The position numbers and the translations under genes were made by a program. From positions 1 through 46,400 of the forward strand of contig JAFLVC010000014.1 of assembly GCA_022508505.1 (NCBI GenBank): a stretch of 46,400 nucleotides of DNA, in the 5' to 3' direction. The notes under the pieces were generated by a model that saw only the letters and a list, made by a program, of their open reading frames with translations, had not been told where the DNA came from and did no database searches. Each line of letters opens with the position of its first letter. Position 1 is the first letter of the stretch. Below are positions 16,831 to 26,380 of the stretch, piece after piece. The DNA is from Clostridiales bacterium. GTDB lineage: Bacteria; Bacillota; Clostridia; Christensenellales; Pumilibacteraceae.

Positions 16831-19800
16831 ATGAGTAAACACAACAATAGGACCGCGCATTTGCCGACCGACCGCAAGCTCGCAATATTTGCAGTATGTA
16901 TTGCCGTAATAATGCTCTTCATCGTGCTTCTCAACGTGCTTATGCTCGGCGTCTATGACGCCGAGCTGACGGCGCGCATGGGCACGTCAAATGCGGGGGC
17001 AAAGGGCACAACGTACGGCGCCGACCTCGAATACGTCAAGAGCGATTTTCACTGCGCGGCGGACCTCTACGCCTATGAGGAAAAGCTGTGCGCGGAAATA
17101 GCTCAGGACGGCACGACGCTTCTTAAAAACGACGGGCTGTTGCCGCTCAAAACGGGCACGCAGCTCGACATCTACAGCGTTTCGTCGGTAAACCTCGTCA
17201 GCGGCGGCTCGGGCTCGGGCTCGGGCAGCTTCGAGCTTACAGTCGACCTTAAAACGGGTCTCGAAGGCACGGGCTTTAAGGTCAACGAAAAGCTGTGGGA
17301 CTTTTATAAGACCGGCGGCGGCTCGAGCTACGGCAGAGGCGAAGGCGTCGTAAATTACGGCAGGGGCTACGATTGGAAGATAGGCGAATGTCCCGTCTCT
17401 GTTATCGAAGCGGACACGTCTGTCATGAACAGCATAGACCGCAAAAACGTAGCTATGTTCGTCATTTCGCGCACGGGCGGCGAGGGCGGCGACGAGCCTC
17501 GCGACATGAAGGAGTTCGGCGGCGAGCGCGGCGAGCACTACCTCGAGCTCGACAAGAACGAGCGTGACACCGTCAAGTTTCTCGGTCGGCACTATGACAA
17601 CGTCATAATTCTCGTCAACTCAAACAATGCGTTCGAGCTCGGATTCGTGTTCGATACGGCAAATTACAAAAACATCAAAGCTGTCGTAAACTTCCCGGGC
17701 GCGGGACGGTTCGGCGTGTACGGTCTCGGGTATTTCCTGCGCGGCTATGACGCGGACGGCAAAGAGATTTCTCCGTCCGGACATCTCGTCGACACGCTCG
17801 TATACGACAATTTCTCGTCGCCCGCGTCGCAAAACTTCGGCGACGCAGTGTTCACCGACGCGCAGGGCCGAGTCATTATGTACTCGGGTGGCGATATCAT
17901 GTACTCGAACGGCAACTACGGCAACAAGGCCGACGAGATAAACGAGGACGACGGGCGTTGTCCGTTCTACTTCGTTTCGTATAGCGAGGGAATTTACGTC
18001 GGCTATAAGTACTACGAAACGCGCTACGAGGACTACATTCTCGGCAAGGCGAACGTCGGCAGCTACGATTACGCCGCGACGGTTACATATCCGTTCGGCT
18101 TCGGCGCGTCGTACACGTCGTTCGAGTGGAGCGGTCTCGAAGTCTCTTCGCCCGACGCGAACGGAAACATGACCGCTTCCGTTGTCGTCAAGAATGTGGG
18201 CGACCGCGCGGGCAGAGACGTCGTTCAGCTGTACTATCAGGCGCCGTACACCGACTACGACGTAGCGCACCACGTCGAAAAGGCTTCGGTAAATCTCGGC
18301 GGGTTTGCCAAAACCGGACTGTTAAAGTCGGGCAGCAGCGAGCGCGTTGCAATATCGTTCAATATCAATGATTTCAAGTCGTACGACGACAGCGGAAACG
18401 GCGGATATATCCTCGAAGCTGGCGACTACTACGTGACCCTCGCGCCCGACGCTCACACCGCGGTCAACAGCATTTTGAAGCGCAAGTGCGCGGGCGAGCC
18501 CGTTCTCGACAACATCTGCGAGACGGCGGAGCTTACCGGCGTTCCGTACATCGAGAGCTCGGCGGCGCTCGTCTATAAGCACGTCGTATCCGAAAGCGCA
18601 GCGATCGGCAATGTTAAAAATCTCTTTTCGGACGCGACGCTCATCGATCGCGCCGATTACCTCACGCGCAACAATTGGGCTATGATGGATAATGACGGTC
18701 TCCGCTATGCGACCGCTCAGTTCGAAGTCGGTTGTGTCGGACAGAAGAACCCTTGGGGCAACTACCATCTCGCGGCTTGCACCGAAATAAACGGCAAGCA
18801 GTTCCGCGCGGTCATTCCCGACGGGCTTCTCGAAAAGCTCATTTCGAGCGATTCGCTGATACCCGACGACGCCAAGGCGAGCAATGCGACAAAGCCCACT
18901 CTCGGCGCGGACAACGGGTTGGAGCTTATAGACATGCGCGGTCTCGACTACGACGACCCGCTGTGGGATAAGCTGTTGGAGCAGGTAACTGCCGACGAAC
19001 TCGCAAGCCTCATCGCGGGCTGCGGCCACAATACGGTCGCCATGCCGTCAGTAAACAAGCCCAAGACCGTCGACCTCGACGGCCCTGCGGGACTCAACGT
19101 CGCAGGCGTTCACGGCTCTATACCGATCGGAAACGGGCTCAAGGCTATGACTTGGGTTACCGAGTACATGCTTGCAAGCACGTGGGACGAGGAGCTTGCG
19201 CTCAAAATGGGCGAGGCTGTCGGCGAGGACGGCTTGCACGGCGACGCTCACGGCTGGTACGGTCCGGGCATGAATCTTCACCGCACGCCTTTTGCGGGGC
19301 GCAACTTCGAGTACTATTCGGAAGACGCGTACATAAGCGGCGTCATGGGCAAGGCCGAGGTGCAAGGCGCGGCACGTAAAGGGTTGTTCGCATACATGAA
19401 GCACTTTGCGCTAAACGATCAGGAAACGCACCGCGACCAGAACGGACTGTTGACTTTCAGCAACGAGCAGGCAATGCGCGAGCTGTATTTCAAGCCGTTC
19501 GAGATTGCGATACGCGACAACACCGTAACGGTCAACTACAACGCGCCCGTCAAAAACGAGAGCGGCAAGACGGTCGGCTACGAGATGAAGCAGGCGGAAA
19601 TGCCCGCGGCTACGGCGGTCATGTCGTCGTTTAACAGGCTTGGCGCCACTTGGGCGGGCGGAAACTACAACCTCATTACGCGCGTACTTCGCGAAGAGTT
19701 CGGCTTTAAGGGCATGGTGCTCACCGACTACGACACCGGCAACTACATGAAGAGCAACAACAAGCAAATGGTGGAAGCGGGCGGCGACATCAAGCTCAAC

Positions 19801-20157
19801 ATCTACAACAAAAAATGGTCGGGCGTGAAAAAGGGCGGCGACAGAAACGAAAATATACGCTATGCCTTGAAAGCCGCTAAAAACGTCCTCTATGCCGTCG
19901 CCAATTCGTCGGCGATGAACGGTTACCTCCACGGTTACCGTCCCAATGCCGACGTCGGCTTCGCGTATTACAAGATAATCCCCATAATATTCACCGTGCT
20001 CGCGGCGGCGGGGATTGCCGTGCTCGTGTGGCTGACAGTGAGAGCGGTAAGGCAAAATACCGCGGCGGAAATCGCTGAGACAAGCGACGACGACGGCGCG
20101 TTCAAAGAAGCGGCGGCTTCGGAGGAAGTAAGCGAAGAAATTTCGCCAACCGAATAA
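16831..20157 (+). CDS. GH3 beta-glycosidase with swapped domain order and two membrane anchors
   Basis: A 1108-residue protein. An N-terminal membrane helix is at about 14-40. A GH3 C-type domain follows (AQDGTTLLKNDGLLPL, with likely acid/base Glu218 in GGEGGDEP), then a fibronectin-III-like domain (about 428-545) and the GH3 N-type barrel (about 720-1000; KHFALNDQETHRDQ, nucleophile Asp966 in GMVLTDYDT). A second membrane helix (about 1049-1071) and an acidic tail end it. The inverted C-FnIII-N order is known from Ruminococcus albus and Butyrivibrio enzymes. It should release glucose or short sugars from the oligosaccharides made by the GH16 enzymes. AAGGCAGG precedes ATG 16831; a GTG lies at 16828. 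Confidence 0.9.
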   Translation: MSKHNNRTAHLPTDRKLAIFAVCIAVIMLFIVLLNVLMLGVYDAELTARMGTSNAGAKGTTYGADLEYVKSDFHCAADLYAYEEKLCAEIAQDGTTLLKNDGLLPLKTGTQLDIYSVSSVNLVSGGSGSGSGSFELTVDLKTGLEGTGFKVNEKLWDFYKTGGGSSYGRGEGVVNYGRGYDWKIGECPVSVIEADTSVMNSIDRKNVAMFVISRTGGEGGDEPRDMKEFGGERGEHYLELDKNERDTVKFLGRHYDNVIILVNSNNAFELGFVFDTANYKNIKAVVNFPGAGRFGVYGLGYFLRGYDADGKEISPSGHLVDTLVYDNFSSPASQNFGDAVFTDAQGRVIMYSGGDIMYSNGNYGNKADEINEDDGRCPFYFVSYSEGIYVGYKYYETRYEDYILGKANVGSYDYAATVTYPFGFGASYTSFEWSGLEVSSPDANGNMTASVVVKNVGDRAGRDVVQLYYQAPYTDYDVAHHVEKASVNLGGFAKTGLLKSGSSERVAISFNINDFKSYDDSGNGGYILEAGDYYVTLAPDAHTAVNSILKRKCAGEPVLDNICETAELTGVPYIESSAALVYKHVVSESAAIGNVKNLFSDATLIDRADYLTRNNWAMMDNDGLRYATAQFEVGCVGQKNPWGNYHLAACTEINGKQFRAVIPDGLLEKLISSDSLIPDDAKASNATKPTLGADNGLELIDMRGLDYDDPLWDKLLEQVTADELASLIAGCGHNTVAMPSVNKPKTVDLDGPAGLNVAGVHGSIPIGNGLKAMTWVTEYMLASTWDEELALKMGEAVGEDGLHGDAHGWYGPGMNLHRTPFAGRNFEYYSEDAYISGVMGKAEVQGAARKGLFAYMKHFALNDQETHRDQNGLLTFSNEQAMRELYFKPFEIAIRDNTVTVNYNAPVKNESGKTVGYEMKQAEMPAATAVMSSFNRLGATWAGGNYNLITRVLREEFGFKGMVLTDYDTGNYMKSNNKQMVEAGGDIKLNIYNKKWSGVKKGGDRNENIRYALKAAKNVLYAVANSSAMNGYLHGYRPNADVGFAYYKIIPIIFTVLAAAGIAVLVWLTVRAVRQNTAAEIAETSDDDGAFKEAAASEEVSEEISPTE

Positions 20158-20176
20158 GTCGTAACTGAAAACAAAC

Positions 20177-20206
20177 AAAAACACGCTCTTTCAGGAGCGT
20201 GTTTTT
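20177..20206. terminator. Bidirectional terminator between GH3 and GNAT genes
   Basis: AAAA, then ACACGCTC (20181-20188), loop TTTCAG, GAGCGTGT (20195-20202), then TTTT. The A run on one side and T run on the other let it end both converging transcripts. Confidence 0.88.
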
Positions 20207-20744
20207 AATCGGTATAAATCATGTCGACGAGCTTTAAAACACGACTGCCGCCCCAATTTTCCATGAGCGAAAGATATTCGTCGCGTGTTATGTCGACGCC
20301 GCCTATCGACATCACGTCGAAGCGTACGGGACCTTCCTTAATCGTACGCGGAATATCGGTAAATCCGTTCCTGACGTAAAAGTCGCGCCTTCTTACGCGC
20401 ATGTCGTAATTGTCGCACGGCTCGTCCAATTTTTCTCGCGCAATGAAAATCTTTTTGCCTTGGTAGGCGTCCTTCACAAACCTGACTATTTCGGTGCCTA
20501 CGCCGCCGCCGCGGCTGTCTTTGCGCACCGCAAGATAAAATAGGTAGCAGACCTTGTCGTTGGCGACGACGTATGCAAACCCGATAATTTCGTCGCCGAT
20601 CTTCGCCGCAAGCATTTGTGCGCTGCCGCTTTGCGCGCGGCGCTTGATTATGCGGAACGGAGCGCGCTCGCAAGGAGGGAAGGCCTCGTTGTAAATGCGC
20701 TTAACGGCGCTGTATTCGCGCTTTTGTGCAATTTCGAGTTTCAT
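20205..20744 (-). CDS. GNAT-family N-acetyltransferase
   Basis: A 179-residue protein with the GNAT core: beta strands MLAAKIGDEIIGFAYVV and CYLFYLAVRKD, then the acetyl-CoA loop RGGGVGTEIV (motif A, Q/RxxGxG/A form). The acceptor cannot be told from the sequence. The ATG lies only 8 bases after a TATACT -10 box, so the transcript should have almost no leader and no ribosome site. The start is nonetheless firm because the fold's first strand begins at residue 2 and no other start codon is near. Confidence 0.85.
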   Translation of the reverse strand: MKLEIAQKREYSAVKRIYNEAFPPCERAPFRIIKRRAQSGSAQMLAAKIGDEIIGFAYVVANDKVCYLFYLAVRKDSRGGGVGTEIVRFVKDAYQGKKIFIAREKLDEPCDNYDMRVRRRDFYVRNGFTDIPRTIKEGPVRFDVMSIGGVDITRDEYLSLMENWGGSRVLKLVDMIYTD

Positions 20745-20752
20745 TGGTATTC

Positions 20753-20781
20753 AGTATATTAAACGTTGAATAATTTGTCAA
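20753..20781 (-). promoter_or_regulatory. Promoter of GNAT gene
   Basis: On the minus strand TTGACA (20781-20776), 17-base spacer, TATACT (20758-20753). The predicted start point, about 20746, is about two bases before the ATG. Confidence 0.82.
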
Positions 20782-20815
20782 GTGTAAGAAAAATTTGTAT
20801 AAAATACTTGACAAA
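20774..20815. promoter_or_regulatory. 10-bp inverted repeat holding both divergent -35 boxes
   Basis: TTTGTCAAGT (20774-20783) and ACTTGACAAA (20806-20815) are exact reverse complements separated by 22 bases. Each arm contains the -35 hexamer of one of the divergent promoters. It could be an operator, or simply two similar -35 regions. Confidence 0.4.
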
Positions 20816-20836
20816 CAGCACATAATCTGTTAAAGT
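20808..20836 (+). promoter_or_regulatory. Promoter of dgt-dnaG-rpoD operon
   Basis: TTGACA (20808-20813), 17-base spacer, TAAAGT (20831-20836). The leader is about 70 bases and contains a small AGCGG/CCGCT inverted repeat and GGGGAGG at 20884-20890. Confidence 0.7.
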
Positions 20837-20912
20837 TTTCGGTAATTAGGTGGAGTAGCGGTGTAATAGGCTTTCCGCTTTATGGGGAGGTATAAAAGTA
20901 AAACAGACTGCT

Positions 20913-21905
20913 ATGGATTACAAGTCGACGGTTTACGAAATACAGGATAAGTATTTGTCGGAGTTTGCTTGCAAGGACAAAGACACGAGGGGCAGAGCGA
21001 AGCCGTTGCCCGCATGTCCCATGCGCACCGAATTTCAACGTGACCGCGACAGGATAATTCACAGCAAAGCGTTTCGTCGTTTGAAGCACAAGACGCAGGT
21101 TTTTCTCTCGCCGGAAGGCGACCATTACAGAACGCGGCTCACGCACACGCTCGAAGTAAGCCAGATTGCGCGCACCGTTTCGCGGTGTCTGCGGCTGAAC
21201 GAGGATTTGACCGAGGCGATCGCTCTCGGTCACGACCTCGGACACACGCCGTACGGACATGCCGGCGAGCGCGCGCTCGGCAAGTTTACGCACTTCGCGC
21301 ACAACGAGCAAAGCCTTCGTATGGTCGACGTAATAGAAAATAACGGGGCGGGCATGAATCTTACCTTCGAGGTGCGCGACGGAATTTTGCACCACACCGG
21401 CGGCGGCACTGCCGCAACGCTCGAAGGGCGAGTCGTAGCTCTTGCGGACAGAATAGCGTACATAAATCACGACATCGACGACGCGATAAGGGGCGGCATA
21501 ATCACGAGCGCGGATATTCCCAAGCGGTTTACGGACATGTTTGGCGACACTCACAGCAAGCGCATTTCCGCTATGATTTCAGATATAATTAAAGCGAGTT
21601 ATGGCAAAAATTCCATCGAGCAATCCGCAGAATTCAGGGACGGCATGAACGAGCTTCGCGCCTACATGTTCGACAACGTGTACACCTCGCCGAACGCAAA
21701 GTCCGAAGAAAAGAAAGCGATCAAAATGATCGAGTATCTGTATCTGTACTACTGCGACCACGAGGACGAAATGCCCGAGCAGTTCGTTTACGACGACGAC
21801 CCAATCGAGCGGCGCGTGTGCGATTTCATCTCTACCATGACAGACCGTTATGCGGTGCGAGCTTTCGAAGAAGTAACCGTTCCGCGCAATTGGTCGAAGC
21901 TATAG
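20913..21905 (+). CDS. dgt: dGTPase-like HD-domain triphosphohydrolase
   Basis: A 330-residue member of the deoxyguanosinetriphosphate triphosphohydrolase-like family, which removes triphosphate from dNTPs. The HD metal site is visible: His78 (THTLEV) and His107-Asp108 (GHDLGHTPYGH). The family opening RTEFQRDRDRIIHSKAFRRL is intact. ATG 20913 fits the family length, but a strong GGGGAGG lies 22 bases upstream with no usable start at normal spacing, so the translation signal is odd. It is the first gene of the replication/transcription operon and ends 12 bases before dnaG, as in other Clostridia. Confidence 0.92.
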   Translation: MDYKSTVYEIQDKYLSEFACKDKDTRGRAKPLPACPMRTEFQRDRDRIIHSKAFRRLKHKTQVFLSPEGDHYRTRLTHTLEVSQIARTVSRCLRLNEDLTEAIALGHDLGHTPYGHAGERALGKFTHFAHNEQSLRMVDVIENNGAGMNLTFEVRDGILHHTGGGTAATLEGRVVALADRIAYINHDIDDAIRGGIITSADIPKRFTDMFGDTHSKRISAMISDIIKASYGKNSIEQSAEFRDGMNELRAYMFDNVYTSPNAKSEEKKAIKMIEYLYLYYCDHEDEMPEQFVYDDDPIERRVCDFISTMTDRYAVRAFEEVTVPRNWSKL

Positions 21906-21917
21906 ACAAGGCGATTT

Positions 21918-23672
21918 GTGGATAAAGAATTTTCCGAGTTTATTTCCAACGTTCTTGACAAGACCGATATAGTCTCGCTTATCTCGCGCTATGTCAAGCT
22001 GAACAAGAAAGGGAACACGTACATGGCGTGCTGCCCGTTTCACAACGAAAAGACGCCGTCTTTTTCGGTCGTCCCGGACAGGCAGTTCTTTCACTGCTTC
22101 GGCTGCGGCGTCGGCGGCAATGCGATTTCGTTTGTCATGAAGGCAAACAACGTCGAGTTTATCGACGCTCTCAAAATGCTCGCCGAAGAAGCGGGACTCG
22201 AAATGCCGAAAAGGAGCGGGTCTTACGACGACGGCATGAAAAAGGAGGACCGCGAAAAGCTGTATGCGCTCATGCGCGACGCGGCGCGGCACTATCACGA
22301 TAACCTTTCCGACCCGCGAGCGGGAAAGTTTAACGATTACATCAAAGAACGAAAGCTCGAAGGCGGCATAGTGCGGCGGTTCGGCTTGGGCGCAAGCCTG
22401 AGCTACGACGAAATGCCGAACTTTCTCCTGAAAAATGGCTACACCGTCGAACAAATGCGCCTTGTCGGCATAGCCGAATCAAAAAACGGCAGAGTGTACG
22501 ACGTGTTCGGCGAGCGGCTTATGTATCCCATAATTGACAACCTAGGTCGCGTGGTCGCTTTCGGCGGAAGGATACTCGAAAAAACAAAAACCGAAACTCG
22601 ACCAAAATACCGCAACAGTATGCAGACTGTCATTTTCGATAAGTCAAACGTACTTTACGGCGTAAACCTTCTCAAAAAGCGCAAGACGCAAGGCCCTATC
22701 GATTACGTCATAATGACCGAAGGGTACATGGACGTAATAGCGCTTCACAAGGCGGGGTTCGATACGGCAGTCGCCTCGATGGGTACTTCGCTTACCGTTC
22801 GCCACGCGCGGCAGCTGAAAATGTACGCCGATACGGTGTATATCAGCTACGACGGCGATACGGCGGGGCAAAAGGCTACGATGCGCGGGCTCGAAATACT
22901 GCGCGAAACGGGTTTAACCGTTAAGGTGGTGCGCATTCCGGACGAGCTCGACCCCGACGACATAATTAAGCGCGACGGTCCGGCAGGTTATCAAAAGCTG
23001 TTGGACGAGGCGATACCGCTTACCGCATACAAGATAGAGGTGTTGCGCAGCAAGTACAACGTCGAAGACCCCGACGAGCGCGCAAAGTTCGCTATCGAGG
23101 CGGCCAAGACGGTTGTTGCGCTTGACAATCCCGTCGAACAGGAGCAGTATCTTCACTACGTCGCAGACGTTTCGGGGTTTGCGATAGAGGCGCTTCGACG
23201 GCAAGCGGCGCTCGCAAGCAGCGTTGCCGCGGACGCCGAGCAAAAGCCCCAGCCCGCAAAAACGGATATGACGGAAGCGTTTGACGAAAACGTCAAAAAA
23301 TACCTGTCGTTCTTGTTGTGGGGATACGATTTCGTCAATTACGACGTCGACGTCTCAAACGCCATGACGGACGATTTTTCGCAAAGGTTATACTGGTTTT
23401 GCAAAAAGTACGGACAACAAGCGCTCAAATATTGCGAGTCCGAGTTTTACGGAGACGACGTTGCGAGGATAAACGAGCTTGTCGGATACAAGTTTGTCGG
23501 CAGCGACGACAAACAAATGTTCGACGACGTGCAACGAAAAGTTCAGATAAAAGCGCTCGAGAACGAGCAAAAGATGTATCAAGAACGGGTCAAAATAACG
23601 AACAGCTTGGAAGATCTAAAGCACCTTCAAGACTTAGTTTACAAAATACAAACCCTCGGGAGTACAAAATGA
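21918..23672 (+). CDS. dnaG: DNA primase
   Basis: Makes RNA primers for DNA replication. The 584-residue protein has the CHC2 zinc finger (Cys39, His42, Cys60, Cys63 in [13 protein letters not shown]...FFHCFGCG). The catalytic core follows, with the TOPRIM acidic residues in [15 protein letters not shown] and [12 protein letters not shown]. The shorter C-terminal helicase-binding region is poorly conserved, as usual. It starts at GTG 21918 with AAGGCGA upstream. Its TGA overlaps the rpoD start (ATGA), so the two are coupled. The macromolecular-synthesis order dnaG-rpoD is kept. Confidence 0.96.
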   Translation: MDKEFSEFISNVLDKTDIVSLISRYVKLNKKGNTYMACCPFHNEKTPSFSVVPDRQFFHCFGCGVGGNAISFVMKANNVEFIDALKMLAEEAGLEMPKRSGSYDDGMKKEDREKLYALMRDAARHYHDNLSDPRAGKFNDYIKERKLEGGIVRRFGLGASLSYDEMPNFLLKNGYTVEQMRLVGIAESKNGRVYDVFGERLMYPIIDNLGRVVAFGGRILEKTKTETRPKYRNSMQTVIFDKSNVLYGVNLLKKRKTQGPIDYVIMTEGYMDVIALHKAGFDTAVASMGTSLTVRHARQLKMYADTVYISYDGDTAGQKATMRGLEILRETGLTVKVVRIPDELDPDDIIKRDGPAGYQKLLDEAIPLTAYKIEVLRSKYNVEDPDERAKFAIEAAKTVVALDNPVEQEQYLHYVADVSGFAIEALRRQAALASSVAADAEQKPQPAKTDMTEAFDENVKKYLSFLLWGYDFVNYDVDVSNAMTDDFSQRLYWFCKKYGQQALKYCESEFYGDDVARINELVGYKFVGSDDKQMFDDVQRKVQIKALENEQKMYQERVKITNSLEDLKHLQDLVYKIQTLGSTK

Positions 23673-24991
23673 AAGACAAAAACAAGAATAAGAGCAATGT
23701 GACGACAGTTGAAGAGCCGCATGAGGAGTCGCAGTACGCGCCTTCCGAGGGCGTATCGACTATGCTCGACGAAATGTTAAAGTCCGCAACGGAGAGCGGC
23801 GGGATAGAGTACAATACGCTTATTGACAAGCTGCTTGCGCTTGAAGCGGACGCCAACGATATGGATTATGCGCTCAAGCTGTTCGAGGAAAACGGCGTCA
23901 GTATATTGAAGGACGGCGTCAAAGCGCCCGTCCTCACATTAAAGATGAACAACGCTTTGAGCAAGCTTATAGCTATCGGCACGCCGCGCGGTTATCTCTC
24001 AAACATTGAAATAGGCGAAAAGCTTACGATTGAGTGCGGCGCCGACGCAAGTCAGCTCGAAGAGGCTATGCGCATCATTACGGAGAGCGGCATCGAAATA
24101 ACCGACGGACAGGTAAAGCGCACCGAGCTCAAAAGCATAGAGAGCATGCTCGGCGAGATCAGCACCGACGATCCGGTCAAGGTCTATCTCAAAGATATAG
24201 GCAAGATTCCGCTTTTGACCGCAGACGAGGAAACTCTTCTTGCGACGCAGATGTCCGAAGGCGACGAGGAGGCAAAGACAAAGCTGTCCGAAGCAAACCT
24301 CCGTCTCGTCGTAGCTCTTGCAAAACGTTATGTCGGACGCGGAATGCAGCTTCTCGACCTCATACAAGAGGGCAACCTCGGGCTTATGAAAGCGGTCGAA
24401 AAATTCGACTACACCAAGGGCTTCAGGTTTTCGACGTATGCCACTTGGTGGATAAGACAGGCGATTACGAGGGCGATTGCCGATCAAGCGCGAACGATAC
24501 GAATTCCCGTCCACATGGTGGAGACTATCAATAAGCTTTCGCGCACAAACCGCATTCTCGTTCAAAAGCTGGGGCGCGATCCCACGCCCGAAGAGATTGC
24601 GGAGGAAATGGGGCTTTCTGTTGAGCGCGTCGTGGAAATTCAGCGCATAAGTCAAGACCCCGTTTCGCTCGAAATGCCTGTCGGCGAGGAGGAGGACAGC
24701 CACCTCGGAGACTTCCTCGAGGACGAGAAGTCCAAGGCGCCGCAAGACTATTCGGAGGCGGGAATGCTCCGCGAACAGCTCTCCGCCGTGCTAAATACGC
24801 TCACTCCGCGCGAGGAGATGGTCATACGCCTGCGCTACGGCCTTTCCGACGCGCGTCCGCGCACGCTTGAGGACGTCGGCAGGGAGTTCGGCGTCACGCG
24901 CGAGCGCATACGCCAGATAGAAGCAAAGGCGCTCCGTAAGCTCCGCCATCCCAACCGTAGCAAGCGCCTCAAAGACTTTACCGACAGATGA
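23669..24991 (+). CDS. rpoD: Primary sigma factor, with apparent double region 1.1
   Basis: The 440-residue housekeeping sigma factor. Conserved region 1.2/2 begins [18 protein letters not shown]. Region 2.3/2.4 has [20 protein letters not shown], and region 4.2 ends [20 protein letters not shown]. Two region-1.1-like modules precede these (about residues 32-85 and 98-150): one has [17 protein letters not shown], the other [16 protein letters not shown], each with an 'E..GI/VEI..' end. One copy is normal. GGGAG lies six bases before the ATG. Its stop overlaps trmK by four bases. Confidence 0.96.
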   Translation: MKDKNKNKSNVTTVEEPHEESQYAPSEGVSTMLDEMLKSATESGGIEYNTLIDKLLALEADANDMDYALKLFEENGVSILKDGVKAPVLTLKMNNALSKLIAIGTPRGYLSNIEIGEKLTIECGADASQLEEAMRIITESGIEITDGQVKRTELKSIESMLGEISTDDPVKVYLKDIGKIPLLTADEETLLATQMSEGDEEAKTKLSEANLRLVVALAKRYVGRGMQLLDLIQEGNLGLMKAVEKFDYTKGFRFSTYATWWIRQAITRAIADQARTIRIPVHMVETINKLSRTNRILVQKLGRDPTPEEIAEEMGLSVERVVEIQRISQDPVSLEMPVGEEEDSHLGDFLEDEKSKAPQDYSEAGMLREQLSAVLNTLTPREEMVIRLRYGLSDARPRTLEDVGREFGVTRERIRQIEAKALRKLRHPNRSKRLKDFTDR

Positions 24992-25626
24992 CGCGCCTCG
25001 ACGCGCTTGAATCGGTAATCGTGCCCGCAGAAACGATAGCCGACGTCGGTTGCGATCACGGACTGGTCGCAAAGTACTGCGTGACGGCGGGACTTGCCGA
25101 ACTCGTCATAGCTTCCGACATAAGCGAAGCGTGTCTCGACAAGGCGCGGCACACGCTCGCCGACGAGAAAAACGTGCAATTCGTTCGGTGCGACGGCATA
25201 GGGTATTCTTGCGACGAGGCTGTTATTTCCGGTATGGGCGGGCTTTTGATTTGCGGGATCTTGGACAGGGCAAACGCCGACGGACTGTTGCCGACTACGC
25301 TCGTTTTGCTCCCGCACCGCGACGCCGACGCCGTTAGGCGCAAGCTGACCGAGCTGAAATACGGTATCGATAAGGACTTTATGATCAAAGACCGCGGCAG
25401 ATACTATTCGGTCATTCGTGCCGAAAGACGGGGCGCGGCGCAAAGTCTTACCGAACGGCAATATCTTTTCGGTGCGTTTTGCGAAGTAAAGAGCGACGTG
25501 CTCGTCGAATATCTTACAGAAAAGTACAAAATTTATCTTGTTGCGCCCGAGCGCAACGCCGACAAACTGTCAAAACTGCGCGACTGTTTGAGCCTTCAAG
25601 GCGCGGACGTCGGCGGCGACATATAG
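24988..25626 (+). CDS. trmK: tRNA (adenine-22-N1)-methyltransferase
   Basis: A 212-residue class I SAM-dependent methyltransferase of the TrmK (YqfN) family, which methylates A22 in some bacterial tRNAs. The SAM motif [15 protein letters not shown] and the family-specific [13 protein letters not shown] and [11 protein letters not shown] segments are clear. It overlaps rpoD by ATGA and precedes a zinc-ribbon gene, the order seen in many Firmicutes. Confidence 0.92.
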   Translation: MTRLDALESVIVPAETIADVGCDHGLVAKYCVTAGLAELVIASDISEACLDKARHTLADEKNVQFVRCDGIGYSCDEAVISGMGGLLICGILDRANADGLLPTTLVLLPHRDADAVRRKLTELKYGIDKDFMIKDRGRYYSVIRAERRGAAQSLTERQYLFGAFCEVKSDVLVEYLTEKYKIYLVAPERNADKLSKLRDCLSLQGADVGGDI

Positions 25627-25635
25627 GAGATTATC

Positions 25636-26367
25636 ATGGACGAAACCCTCAAAAAAGAACTGCAAAAGCTTATCGCATATCAAAAGAAAGACATGGAGCT
25701 TCGCAAGCTCAATCTCGTAATAGAACGTGATGCCGCTCTTATCGAGAAGAACAAGCAGAAAAAGGCGTTCAACGACGCCAAGCAAAAGGTAGAGGAGTGC
25801 GAGCAAGCGTCCGGCGCCTTGCTTTCCACTTACGCCGAGCTTTGCAAGTACGTCGACGACAACGAAGCGGCTTTCAGCGCGTTCGAAAGCGGCACGGCGG
25901 AAACAGAGGAAGAACTCGAAGAGCGGATCAGAAAGCTTGAAAGCTTCAGGACCAAGTTCACGAACGCCGACAAAAAGGCGGGCGAGATAGACCGTCGTTC
26001 GAAGGAAATTGGCAGGGTTCGCGGCGAAGCAATGAAGTCGGGAAAGATTGCGCGTCAAAAGTATAACGAGGCGAGCGACAAGCACAACGAGCTTGTAAGC
26101 TCTAAGGCCGCCGAGATTGCAAAGCTCACCGCCGAGCTGGACGCGCTGAGGAGCGAGCTGAGCGCTCAGCTGTTGGCGGAATACAACAAGCTCGACGCCG
26201 AAAACAAATTCCCTCCGGTCGTTCCTGCAACAGGCGACGAGCGCAAGGGCATGTTCAACTGCGGCGGGTGCGGACTCAACCTTTCTCAGCAAGGAAACAC
26301 GCTGCTTAAAGATAAAGGTTGGTGTCATTGCGACACTTGTCGGCGTATAATAGTAAAGCTTAACTGA
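25636..26367 (+). CDS. C4-type zinc-ribbon coiled-coil protein
   Basis: A 243-residue protein. Residues about 1-190 form a long charged helical hairpin (LRKLNLVIERDAALIEKNKQ and similar). A C-terminal ribbon with CGGCG and CDTC holds the four zinc cysteines. It belongs to the COG1579 group of predicted nucleic-acid-associated proteins with no settled function. TAGGAGA precedes the ATG; the gap from trmK is 9 bases. Confidence 0.82.
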   Translation: MDETLKKELQKLIAYQKKDMELRKLNLVIERDAALIEKNKQKKAFNDAKQKVEECEQASGALLSTYAELCKYVDDNEAAFSAFESGTAETEEELEERIRKLESFRTKFTNADKKAGEIDRRSKEIGRVRGEAMKSGKIARQKYNEASDKHNELVSSKAAEIAKLTAELDALRSELSAQLLAEYNKLDAENKFPPVVPATGDERKGMFNCGGCGLNLSQQGNTLLKDKGWCHCDTCRRIIVKLN

Positions 26368-26380
26368 CAGGGGACGCATA

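Noticed and set aside
15959-16885. A 308-codon minus-strand open frame under the large GH16 gene
   Set aside because: Full overlap with a confident gene, no ribosome site, no recognisable motif.
20882-20950. A 22-codon leader peptide overlapping the start of dgt
   Set aside because: The ATG is inside the ribosome-site sequence itself, there is no site before it, and the residues show no regulatory codon run.
23318-23668. N-terminal extension of rpoD into dnaG
   Set aside because: It overlaps the C-terminus of primase in another frame; the ATG at 23669 has a proper GGGAG and matches the sigma factor N-terminus.
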